Shown here piece by piece: positions 1-7,770 of a stretch of 13,110 bases of DNA. The notes beneath the pieces were generated by a model, which saw only the letters and a list, made by a program, of their open reading frames with translations, had not been told where the DNA came from and did no database searches. Source of the DNA: an uncultured Collinsella sp. (GTDB lineage Bacteria > Actinomycetota > Coriobacteriia > Coriobacteriales > Coriobacteriaceae); the NCBI GenBank assembly GCA_958453935.1, contig CAUDZT010000061.1, positions 1 through 13,110 on the forward strand, given 5' to 3'. Position numbers and translations under genes: made by a program. Numbering within the stretch: position 1 is the first letter of the stretch; each line of letters begins with the position of its first letter.

Positions 1-70
1 GGCCAGCCCGTGGGAGGCCAGGGCGCCGCTGACCGGTGGACGGCACCGAGCCGTCTGATGACTTGAAGAA
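1..70 (+). other. 3' end of an upstream transcription unit, product not identifiable
   Basis: This GC-rich stretch leads directly into a strong terminator, so it is probably the last part of an upstream forward gene or RNA. Two forward frames are open from the window edge: one ends with TGA at 64-66 (22 codons including the stop), another with TGA at 56-58. The third frame stops at 30-32. I recognise none of the short peptides. In mycobacteria the gene before coaE is rpsA (ribosomal protein S1), which makes S1 a reasonable guess from context, but nothing in these few codons proves it. Confidence 0.3.
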
Positions 71-101
71 GGGGGAGGCCTCGCGGCCTCCCCCTTTTTT
101 T
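71..101 (+). terminator. Strong intrinsic terminator upstream of coaE
   Basis: A perfect 10-pair stem is formed by GGGGGAGGCC (71-80) and GGCCTCCCCC (85-94), closed by the tetraloop TCGC and followed directly by seven T (95-101). This is a textbook Rho-independent terminator for forward transcription. It separates the unit at the window edge from coaE, which therefore needs its own promoter. Confidence 0.93.
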
Positions 102-169
102 GCGTTTTATAGAGAGCTGTAATACAAGAACTCGCCTTCTTTTAGCTTGTCTTACTGTTTGGCTGTATT

Positions 170-200
170 TTGAGTCCTTCTTTTGTATTTGCGCGATAAT
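170..200 (+). promoter_or_regulatory. Possible sigma-70 type promoter for the coaE operon
   Basis: After the terminator at 71-101 a new promoter is expected. The best candidate is TTGAGT (170-175) with GATAAT (195-200), spaced by 19 bases, which is longer than ideal. The surrounding 102-228 leader is noticeably T-rich. This is inference from a weak match; TAATAA at 197-202 is an alternative -10. Confidence 0.35.
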
Positions 201-216
201 AACTCCCATTGGCGTT

Positions 217-223
217 AGGGAGG
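217..223 (+). promoter_or_regulatory. Ribosome binding site that fixes the coaE start
   Basis: AGGGAGG ends five bases before the ATG at 229. The open frame extends upstream to about 100, but that stretch overlaps the terminator T-tract and has no ribosome binding site, so 229 is the credible start. Confidence 0.8.
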
Positions 224-228
224 ACTTG

Positions 229-870
229 ATGTTTACCGTTTTTGTCTTGGGCAATATTGCTTCGGGTAAGTCGACTGCCTGCCGCTATCTCGACTCTCAT
301 GGCGCCATGCTTATCGATCTGGACGAGCTTGCCAAATCGCTGTATGTGCCAGGCTCCGATATCGTCAATGCCCTCGCGGAAGAATTTGGCTGGGATATTT
401 TGGACGAGGAGGGCGGCGTTCGCCGTAACATCCTCGCTTCTCGAGCTTTTGTTTCTCCTGATGCGGTCGCGAGGCTCAATAGCATTGTGCACCCCGTTCT
501 CATTGAGCAGCTGTCACTGAGGATTCTTGATCCGGTTTGCTGCACGGTTTCTTCCCCCCGTTATCCCTTTGCGGTGGTCGAGGTTTCTGCTCCGACTGGT
601 TTTGAGGATGCATTTGGCTTGGCTGATGAAATTCTGGTCATCAGCGCCCCTTTGTCAGTTCGTCGCGAGCGTGCTATTCAGCGTGGCATGGAGCCATCTG
701 ATTTCGATGCCCGTTCTGCTTGCCAGCCCGATGAGTCTGCGCTGTGCAATCTCGCTACAACGGTGATTGATAATGCCGCAGGCGATAATTCGCTCTTTGA
801 GCAGCTTGACTCATGGCTTGCATGCCATGGGTTTATAGACACTGCGAATAAGGAGGATTCCGATGCCTAA
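229..870 (+). CDS. coaE: Dephospho-CoA kinase
   Basis: CoaE phosphorylates the 3'-hydroxyl of the ribose in dephospho-CoA using ATP, the last step of coenzyme A synthesis, in the cytoplasm. The 213-residue product has the usual family length. It opens with a P-loop (G8-N-I-A-S-G13-K14-S15-T16). IDLDELAKSL around 29-38 stands where most members have the DAD motif, HPVL lies at 88-91, an arginine-rich lid segment (RRERAIQRG) at about 145-153, and the C-terminal V-I-D-N motif at 179-182. The P-loop begins eight residues after the ATG at 229, as expected, and the ribosome binding site supports this start. The last eight bases overlap the start of the lytic transglycosylase gene, suggesting translational coupling. 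The Ala-to-Leu change inside DAD and the NIAS P-loop make this a somewhat divergent CoaE, but both acidic residues (D30, D32) are kept. Function is inferred from family motifs and context. Confidence 0.93.
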   Translation: MFTVFVLGNIASGKSTACRYLDSHGAMLIDLDELAKSLYVPGSDIVNALAEEFGWDILDEEGGVRRNILASRAFVSPDAVARLNSIVHPVLIEQLSLRILDPVCCTVSSPRYPFAVVEVSAPTGFEDAFGLADEILVISAPLSVRRERAIQRGMEPSDFDARSACQPDESALCNLATTVIDNAAGDNSLFEQLDSWLACHGFIDTANKEDSDA

Positions 871-1444
871 GACACGTTTCTTTGCGTGGTATCGCCTTAT
901 TCCGCTGGCTGCCGTTTTTGCCTTCGGCCTTATCTCATTCGTTTACTCGTGTGCTCCTGCCGCCTTCTTTAAGCCGCTGTATCCGATTGACTACGAGGCA
1001 TATGTAAAGCAATCCAGTATTTCGTATAATCTGGATCCGTATCTGGTGTGCGCTGTCATTAAGTCGGAATCGAATTGGGATCCCGAGGCCGAATCGAATC
1101 AGGGTGCTCAGGGATTGATGCAGCTGATGCCTGTGACTGCTCAGGATATGATCGCCAAGGGTCTTGTCGACGGTGGGGAGTATTCGGCCGACAACCTTAA
1201 CGATCCGGCTACGAATATCGAGTTTGGCTGTGCGTACCTCTCGTATCTCTTAACGTATTTCAACGGGTCGACGGATAGCGCTATTGCCGCCTATAACGCC
1301 GGCATGGGCAATGTCGACGGATGGGCGCAGCAAAGTACGTCGCTGCACAATGCAATCACCTTTCCCGAGACGCAGGCGTATCTGATTCGCGTCAATAATG
1401 CCTGGGTTCGCTATAAGACCCTCTATCCCGATCGGTTCGTATAG
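863..1444 (+). CDS. Membrane-anchored lytic transglycosylase, SLT (Slt70-like) family
   Basis: The 193-residue protein has a short basic start (MPKTR), a hydrophobic segment at about 10-30, and then one SLT domain to the end. Lytic transglycosylases cleave the MurNAc-GlcNAc bond of peptidoglycan, leaving 1,6-anhydroMurNAc. Family signatures are all visible: the catalytic glutamate E69 in K-S-E-S, the G-x-M-Q-L-M-P motif at 84-90, N-x-x-x-G at 118-122, AYNAG at 143-147, and the conserved T-Q-A-Y near 170-173. C30 sits just after the hydrophobic stretch, but V-Y-S-C is a poor lipobox, so an uncleaved anchor or ordinary signal peptide is more likely than a lipoprotein. The ribosome binding site AGGAGG (851-856) lies inside coaE, six bases before the ATG, and the genes overlap by 8 bases. 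The protein is a minimal catalytic unit with no visible LysM or SH3 wall-binding domain, suited to local wall remodelling. The exact subfamily is not assigned. Confidence 0.92.
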   Translation: MPKTRFFAWYRLIPLAAVFAFGLISFVYSCAPAAFFKPLYPIDYEAYVKQSSISYNLDPYLVCAVIKSESNWDPEAESNQGAQGLMQLMPVTAQDMIAKGLVDGGEYSADNLNDPATNIEFGCAYLSYLLTYFNGSTDSAIAAYNAGMGNVDGWAQQSTSLHNAITFPETQAYLIRVNNAWVRYKTLYPDRFV

Positions 1445-1464
1445 GACTATGCCTGCCGCCTGCG

Positions 1465-1470
1465 TATACT
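1465..1470 (+). promoter_or_regulatory. Possible -10 element upstream of uvrB
   Basis: TATACT (1465-1470) matches the -10 consensus at five of six positions and lies 25 bases before the uvrB start. The matching -35 position (1442-1447, TAGGAC, 17-base spacer) is a poor match. The 51-base gap after the transglycosylase gene could thus hold a secondary promoter, but uvrB may simply be read from the coaE promoter. I found no CGAAC-N4-GTTCG type LexA box here. Confidence 0.3.
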
Positions 1471-1495
1471 GCAGATATATGAGTTAGGAGTATCC

Positions 1496-3736
<2,241 letters not shown>

Positions 3737-3740
3737 CGAA

Positions 3741-3782
3741 CATGCCCCGAGTTCCCTGCGGAGCTCGGGGCATGCGTCTTTT
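3741..3782. terminator. Bidirectional terminator between convergent uvrB and the FAD dehydrogenase gene
   Basis: CATGCCCCGAG (3741-3751) pairs perfectly with CTCGGGGCATG (3764-3774). The stem continues inward through a T-G wobble and three more pairs to the tetraloop CTGC, giving about 15 pairs. Forward, it is followed by GTCTTTT (3776-3782), which suits termination of uvrB five bases after its stop. On the reverse strand the downstream sequence (TTCGCTATTTCTT) is less T-rich but could help stop the gene ending at 3802. Confidence 0.88.
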
Positions 3783-3801
3783 GCGCGCTGGAATTCGTGC
3801 G

Positions 3802-5442
3802 TTAGAGGTCTGCGATCAGGGCTTCGGCACAACGGATGCCGTCGGTGGCGGCGCTCATGATGCCGCCGGCATATCCAGCTCCCTCACCGCAAGGGTAGAG
3901 GCCCGGGGTCGACACGGCATGGCATGTTCGGTCTCGGGTGACGGTGACCGGTGAGCTCGAGCGAGTCTCCACGCCGGTAAGGACAGCATCGGAGCGGTCG
4001 TAGCCTCGTAGCTTTTTTCCAAGTAGGGGAAGTCCCAGGCGGAGCGACTCGACGATATGCTGCGGCAGGGCTTCGTCAATTGCCGTCCAGGTCACACCGA
4101 GCGGATAGGTGGGCTTTACCTTTCCGGGCGCCTTGCTGGCGCGTCCTGCGAGGAAATCTCCGACGAGCTGTGCCGGTGCGTTCCAGTTGGAACCGCCCAG
4201 GCGGTAGGCGGCCGCCTCGCAGGCGCGCTGGAGCTCGATGCCGGCGAGTGGGTCATCGTTGGGAAGGTCCTCAGGCGTGACGTTAACGAGCAGGGCGGCA
4301 TTTGCGTTGCGTCCGTCGCGGGCATTGAGACTGGCGCCGTTGACGCACAAGTGGCCCTGCTCGGAAGAGGCGGCGACAACCTGCCCGCCGGGACACATGC
4401 AAAACGAGAACACGCTGCGGCCGTTGGGAAGATGGGCGACGAGCTTGTAGGGGGCTGCTCCGAGGGCAGGATGTCCCGCCGAGGCTCCGAATTGGGCTCG
4501 GTCGATGTCGCGCTGCGGATGCTCGATGCGAACGCCCATGGCAAAGGTCTTTTGTGCGAGGACCACGTTGTGGTCCTTAAGGAGCTCAAAAATATCGCGA
4601 GCAGAATGCCCGCAGGCGAGGATGAGGTGCTTTGTCTCGATTGGCTCGCAAGCGGTGTCTTGGGACGATTGGACATCAATACCGGTGATGGCGCCAGACG
4701 CGTCGATGCGAATGTCGACGAGCTTCGTTCGATAACGGACGACACCTCCGAGCTGCTCGATGCGCTGGGATATAGCGGTGACGACCGTGGGAAGGATGTC
4801 GGAGCCAATGTGCGGCTTGGCATCCCACAGAATATCGCGGGGCGCACCCGCCTCGACGAAGGTTTCGAGGATAAGGCGATGGGCGGGATTTTTGGTTCCC
4901 GTATTGAGCTTGCCGTCCGAGAAGGTCCCCGCGCCGCCCAGGCCAAACTGGATATTGCTCTCGGGGTCGAGGATGCGCTCCTTTAGAAAGAGGTCGATCG
5001 CCTGCGAGCGGCGAAATGCCGGGTCGCCGCGCTCGATGAGCAAGGGCTTAAGACCTGCTTCGGCGAGCGTAAGCGCAGCGAAAAGGCCGGCGCATCCGGC
5101 GCCGACAACGACAGGGCGTTCTTGAGGTGCGTCGGAGGCGGGGGAGGGGAATGAAGGCTCATCGTCTTCTATCGCGCGTACGCGCGAGCGGTCACGCTCG
5201 GCAACGCTGTCGACCGCTTCTCGCTCGAGGTGGGGACTAGTCAGCTCAACACGAAAGCTCAGGATAAAATGGACGTCTCGTTTTTTGCGAGCGTCGATTG
5301 ACTTGCGGTGGAGCTCGATGGACTTGATCTCGGAGTCCTTGCAACGTAGGACGCGCTTGGCGACTCGCTTGCCAACAATGAGACAGGCATTTTCATCGTC
5401 GGCTTCATCGAGCGACGCGTTGACTTGGGTGATTTCGATCAT
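3802..5442 (-). CDS. FAD-dependent dehydrogenase, COG2509 type (NAD(P)/FAD-dependent oxidoreductase)
   Basis: The 546-residue cytoplasmic flavoprotein has an N-terminal region of about 105 residues rich in charge (residues 1-70 look like the small alpha/beta domain this family carries). A dinucleotide-binding fold follows (V-V-V-G-A-G-C-A-G-L, about 111-120, with the ribose-binding E-R near 137). The family-typical stretch N-I-Q-F-G-L-G-G-A-G-T-F-S-D-G-K-L spans 163-179, C-M-C-P-G-G is at 348-353, R-S-S-S-P-V at 494-499, and the closing FAD motif G-E-G-A-G-Y-A-G-G-I-M-S-A-A at 519-532. The substrate of this widespread family is not established, so I give only the class. The start at 5442 is set by AAGGAGA five bases upstream; an open frame to 5565 would run back into the neighbouring gene and a hairpin. 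The gene lies 80 bases after the HI0933-type gene and has a -10-like TATAAT and a terminator-like hairpin in its leader. C348 and C350 could be redox-active, which is inference. Confidence 0.88.
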   Translation of the reverse strand: MIEITQVNASLDEADDENACLIVGKRVAKRVLRCKDSEIKSIELHRKSIDARKKRDVHFILSFRVELTSPHLEREAVDSVAERDRSRVRAIEDDEPSFPSPASDAPQERPVVVGAGCAGLFAALTLAEAGLKPLLIERGDPAFRRSQAIDLFLKERILDPESNIQFGLGGAGTFSDGKLNTGTKNPAHRLILETFVEAGAPRDILWDAKPHIGSDILPTVVTAISQRIEQLGGVVRYRTKLVDIRIDASGAITGIDVQSSQDTACEPIETKHLILACGHSARDIFELLKDHNVVLAQKTFAMGVRIEHPQRDIDRAQFGASAGHPALGAAPYKLVAHLPNGRSVFSFCMCPGGQVVAASSEQGHLCVNGASLNARDGRNANAALLVNVTPEDLPNDDPLAGIELQRACEAAAYRLGGSNWNAPAQLVGDFLAGRASKAPGKVKPTYPLGVTWTAIDEALPQHIVESLRLGLPLLGKKLRGYDRSDAVLTGVETRSSSPVTVTRDRTCHAVSTPGLYPCGEGAGYAGGIMSAATDGIRCAEALIADL

Positions 5443-5447
5443 CGAGG

Positions 5448-5454
5448 TCTCCTT
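5448..5454 (-). promoter_or_regulatory. Ribosome binding site for the COG2509-type flavoprotein
   Basis: On the reverse strand AAGGAGA lies five bases before the ATG at 5442. It decides against the longer frame starting at 5565. Confidence 0.8.
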
Positions 5455-5460
5455 AGAGGC

Positions 5461-5492
5461 AAGAAAGAGGCCGTCCGGTATCCCAGACGGCC
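5461..5492 (-). terminator. Terminator or attenuator hairpin in the leader of the COG2509-type gene
   Basis: On the reverse strand GGCCGTC (5492-5486) pairs with GACGGCC (5475-5469). The stem extends inward through a T-G wobble and two G-C pairs to the tetraloop GATA, about 10 pairs in all. TCTTTCTT follows (5468-5461), an interrupted T-tract. It could end transcripts from the HI0933-type gene or attenuate those going into the next gene. Confidence 0.6.
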
Positions 5493-5506
5493 CGAATGCG
5501 TTTTTG

Positions 5507-5512
5507 ATTATA
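5507..5512 (-). promoter_or_regulatory. Perfect -10 hexamer upstream of the COG2509-type gene
   Basis: Read on the reverse strand, 5512 to 5507 is TATAAT, an exact -10 consensus, lying just after the stop of the HI0933-type gene and 65 bases before the start at 5442. No good -35 is seen at 16-19 bases, so activity is uncertain. A transcript starting here would carry the hairpin at 5469-5492 in its leader. Confidence 0.4.
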
Positions 5513-5522
5513 GACTGCGCGG

Positions 5523-6794
5523 CTACAGGCTGCTTGCAGCGCGAATGCCCGAGATCCAGGCCCACGCAAGGTTAAAGCCTCCGCAATCGGCGTCGATGTC
5601 GAGCGCTTCACCGCAGACGTAAAGCGGGGCGTCGACAACGCTGCGCGCGCGTAGGCTGGGTGTTGAGATGCTCTCGACAGATACGCCACCACGCGTGACC
5701 TGCGCTGAGCGCTCCTCGGCTGTTCCCTTGACGAGCAACTTAAAGTGCTTGAGGATCGAGACCAGGTGGATGACATCGTTGGAGCCTGGATGGCACTGCT
5801 CGAACGCTGTGCAGACGACGCGGGAGAGTTGCGGGGCGAGCATGCCGTCGAGCCAACGGGGATCGCGGGGCGAAAAGCCGCCGAGCAGCTCAACGCGCCG
5901 GTTGAGCGTATCGAGCAACTCGTCTTTGGAGAGGTCGGGGAAAACGTCGAGCAGGATCGTATCGCCGTGCTGGATACGACGAGAGAGGTTGAAGACAGCG
6001 ACGCCCGAGATACCGAAGGTTCGAAACAGCACTTCACCGTCTTCGTGCCAGAGCTCATTATGATTGCGGGCGAGCGTCAAGCGGGCGCGGACGCGCAGGC
6101 CATCCAACGTCTTGAGCGCCGCCCGATCGCCAAAGACCGTTGCCGATACGGGGCAGAGGATGGGGCGCAGCGAAGTGAGGGGGAGGCGAAACGTATCGGC
6201 GATACCGGTGGGGTTGCCGCCCGTGGCGATAATTACGGCATGTGCCTGCAGGGCCACGTTCTTGCGAGGGGCATCGGCGAGCGCTTTCCGAAGCGAGCGG
6301 AGCTCCGATTTTCGGTCGTCGTGCTTTTTTGCCTTGAGCGCCCGCGCTGGACGGTCTATTTGGAGTGCCCAGCCTTCGGAAGCTTTGTGCGCCGAGGCAA
6401 CGTAGGCTCCGCAGATTAAGGTGATACCTAGGCGGTCGCAAACGTTGAGAAGCGCGTCGCGCACCGATTCGGCGCGAAGGGAGCGCGGGTACAGCCGGCC
6501 TTCCTCGGAGGTTGTCATGATACCCAGCGAGGAGAAGAAACCCATAAGCTCTTGTTCGGGCTGGGGGCCCATGACGGATGTGACGAATGCTGGGTGGTTA
6601 TACCGCTGAGGATCGATCGATTCGTTGGAGAGGTTGCAGCGGCCGTTACCGGTCGCAAGGAGCTTAAGGCCGCAGGCGACATCGCGCTCAACGATGCAGA
6701 CGCTTTTGCCAACGCGTGCGGCCGTAATGGCGGCGGCGAGGCCTGAAGCCCCGCCGCCGATTACCAGGACGTCATAGAAGGCGCTCGCGTTCAC
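5523..6794 (-). CDS. HI0933-family flavoprotein (BaiN / aminoacetone-oxidase-like FAD-binding oxidoreductase)
   Basis: The 423-residue protein carries all landmarks of the HI0933-like flavoprotein family: V-I-G-G-G-A-S-G-L at 11-19, the signature K-L-L-A-T-G-N-G-R-C-N-L-S-N at 44-57, G-R-L-Y-P-R-S at 99-105, the A-T-G-G motif at 190-193, F-G-I-S-G at 259-263, Q-V-T-R-G-G-V at 365-371, and the C-terminal FAD contact G-E-A-L-D-I-D ending in C-G-G-F-N-L-A-W-A-W, 395-413. Members are soluble flavoproteins often annotated as NAD(P)/FAD-dependent oxidoreductases or BaiN-like. The true substrate here is unknown. The start is GTG at 6794, the base immediately after the mrp stop; only a weak GAGG precedes it, so its translation is probably coupled to mrp. 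A Lys/Arg-rich segment at about 148-185 just before A-T-G-G looks like an insertion. The family assignment is secure; the reaction is not. Confidence 0.9.
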   Translation of the reverse strand: MNASAFYDVLVIGGGASGLAAAITAARVGKSVCIVERDVACGLKLLATGNGRCNLSNESIDPQRYNHPAFVTSVMGPQPEQELMGFFSSLGIMTTSEEGRLYPRSLRAESVRDALLNVCDRLGITLICGAYVASAHKASEGWALQIDRPARALKAKKHDDRKSELRSLRKALADAPRKNVALQAHAVIIATGGNPTGIADTFRLPLTSLRPILCPVSATVFGDRAALKTLDGLRVRARLTLARNHNELWHEDGEVLFRTFGISGVAVFNLSRRIQHGDTILLDVFPDLSKDELLDTLNRRVELLGGFSPRDPRWLDGMLAPQLSRVVCTAFEQCHPGSNDVIHLVSILKHFKLLVKGTAEERSAQVTRGGVSVESISTPSLRARSVVDAPLYVCGEALDIDADCGGFNLAWAWISGIRAASSL

Positions 6795-7625
6795 TTAGGC
6801 CTCGTCGGTCTCGTGCGGGGTAATAGCCTCGACGGCAGAGACTGCCTTGGGCAACATGCCATCGGGCAGCGCGGTCTCGACCTCGCCCTTATCGCAGGCC
6901 TCGGCGAGTGCCGGATTAATGGGAAGCTGCCCCAAGATGTCGAGGTTATAGCGCTCTGCGACCTCGGGGAGCTTGCTCTTGCCAAAGACCTCGATCTTCT
7001 TGCCGCAGTCGGGGCACTCAATATAGCTCATGTTCTCGACAATGCCCAGAATGGGGACGTTCATCTTCTCGGCCATGTTGACCGCCTTGGCGACGATCAT
7101 CGAGACCAGATCCTGCGGGCTCGTGACGATGACGATGCCGTCGACGGGCAGCGACTGGAAGACGGTGAGCGCGACGTCGCCTGTTCCCGGAGGCATGTCG
7201 ACCAGCAGGTAGTCGATGGGGCCCCACGAGGTCTCGCTCCAGAACTGCCTAATGGCGCCTGCGATGACCGGACCGCGCCAAAGGACGGGGTCGGTCTCGT
7301 TTTGGAGCAGCAGGTTGGAGCTCATGACCTTGACGCCGTGCTCGGAGATTTCGGGCAGCATAAGGTTGCCAAGGGCATGGACGTGGCGTCCACTCATACC
7401 GAACATCTTGGGGATAGAGGGACCGGTGATGTCGGCATCGAGGACGCCGACCTTGTGGCCGTGACGGGCAAGCTCGGTGGCGATGGCACCGGTGACAAAT
7501 GACTTGCCGACACCGCCCTTGCCGGAAAGCACGGCGATGACGCGCTTGACCTCGGACAGCGTGTTCTCCTCAAATTGCGACGGCGACGTTTGTCCGCCGG
7601 CGGCCTGTGCGTGTTCGCAACCCAT
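6795..7625 (-). CDS. mrp: Mrp/NBP35 family P-loop ATPase, Fe-S cluster carrier
   Basis: Mrp (ApbC) proteins bind ATP and a labile Fe-S cluster at a dimer interface and help deliver clusters to apo-proteins. The 276-residue product shows the deviant Walker A G-K-G-G-V-G-K-S at 35-42, D-A-D-I-T-G-P-S-I-P at 63-72, D-M-P-P-G-T-G-D at 143-150, S-P-Q-D near 169-172, and the cluster-ligand C-P-D-C at 204-207. The N-terminal DUF59/MIP18 domain found in many bacterial Mrps is absent. Instead there is a loose 27-residue leader with a cysteine at position 3, as in short Mrp/NBP35 forms. The ATG at 7625 is chosen because AAAGGAG (7638-7632) lies six bases upstream; a longer frame to 7682 would cover the probable promoter. 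The gene leads a run of two flavoprotein genes. Its clients are not shown by the sequence. Confidence 0.93.
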   Translation of the reverse strand: MGCEHAQAAGGQTSPSQFEENTLSEVKRVIAVLSGKGGVGKSFVTGAIATELARHGHKVGVLDADITGPSIPKMFGMSGRHVHALGNLMLPEISEHGVKVMSSNLLLQNETDPVLWRGPVIAGAIRQFWSETSWGPIDYLLVDMPPGTGDVALTVFQSLPVDGIVIVTSPQDLVSMIVAKAVNMAEKMNVPILGIVENMSYIECPDCGKKIEVFGKSKLPEVAERYNLDILGQLPINPALAEACDKGEVETALPDGMLPKAVSAVEAITPHETDEA

Positions 7626-7631
7626 GTATGA

Positions 7632-7638
7632 CTCCTTT
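7632..7638 (-). promoter_or_regulatory. Ribosome binding site for mrp
   Basis: On the reverse strand AAAGGAG lies six bases before the ATG at 7625, which selects this start over the ATG at 7682. Confidence 0.8.
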
Positions 7639-7680
7639 GTATATGCTGGGGCCGGGGCCCCGCGATGTGACACGAGCGTC

Positions 7681-7710
7681 ATTGTACCCTCGTTTGCGAG
7701 CGGGAGTCAT
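7681..7710 (-). promoter_or_regulatory. Probable promoter for the mrp - flavoprotein operon
   Basis: On the reverse strand ATGACT (7710-7705) and TACAAT (7686-7681) are separated by 18 bases, matching the -35 and -10 consensus at four and five of six positions. Initiation would fall near 7674, giving a leader of about 50 bases. That leader includes a short, very GC-rich hairpin (7661-7648) just before the ribosome binding site. This supports mrp being transcribed independently of the upstream LtaS-like gene. Confidence 0.5.
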
Positions 7711-7721
7711 TTGCGATGCGT

Positions 7722-7756
7722 TTGGGCCGAGCGTGCTTGCAATACGATGGGCCCAA
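7722..7756 (-). terminator. Weak hairpin after the LtaS-like gene
   Basis: TTGGGCC (7722-7728) and GGCCCAA (7750-7756) can form a 7-pair stem with a 21-base loop, starting about 14 bases after the stop at 7771. There is no T-tract on the reverse strand, so this is at best a poor intrinsic terminator. I list it because the promoter-like sequence for mrp follows directly. Confidence 0.25.
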
Positions 7757-7770
7757 GCGAATGGGCGGGC

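Noticed and set aside
100..228. N-terminal extension of CoaE from a TTG at 100
   Set aside because: It would begin in the terminator T-tract, encodes a hydrophobic stretch out of place for a cytoplasmic kinase, and the ATG at 229 has a proper ribosome binding site and ideal distance to the P-loop.
1435..1439. GTTCG half-site before uvrB as a LexA box
   Set aside because: The partner half at the required distance (1426-1430) reads TCCCG instead of CGAAC, so there is no dyad.
4116..4946. Reverse open frame (276 codons) in another frame of the COG2509-type gene
   Set aside because: It is Ser/Pro/Arg-rich low-complexity translation typical of an out-of-frame reading; the true frame carries all family motifs.
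4057..4986. Long forward open frame (309 codons) opposite the COG2509-type gene
   Set aside because: It is fully antisense to a gene with clear FAD motifs, its translation shows no recognisable domain, and long antisense frames are common in GC-rich genes.
6813..7502. Forward open frame (229 codons) opposite mrp
   Set aside because: Antisense shadow of a well-supported gene, with repetitive Asp/Gly-rich translation and no family match that I can see.
7648..7661. GC-only hairpin in the mrp leader as a riboswitch or thermosensor
   Set aside because: Only about five pairs with a tight loop and no wider conserved structure; too little to call a regulatory RNA.
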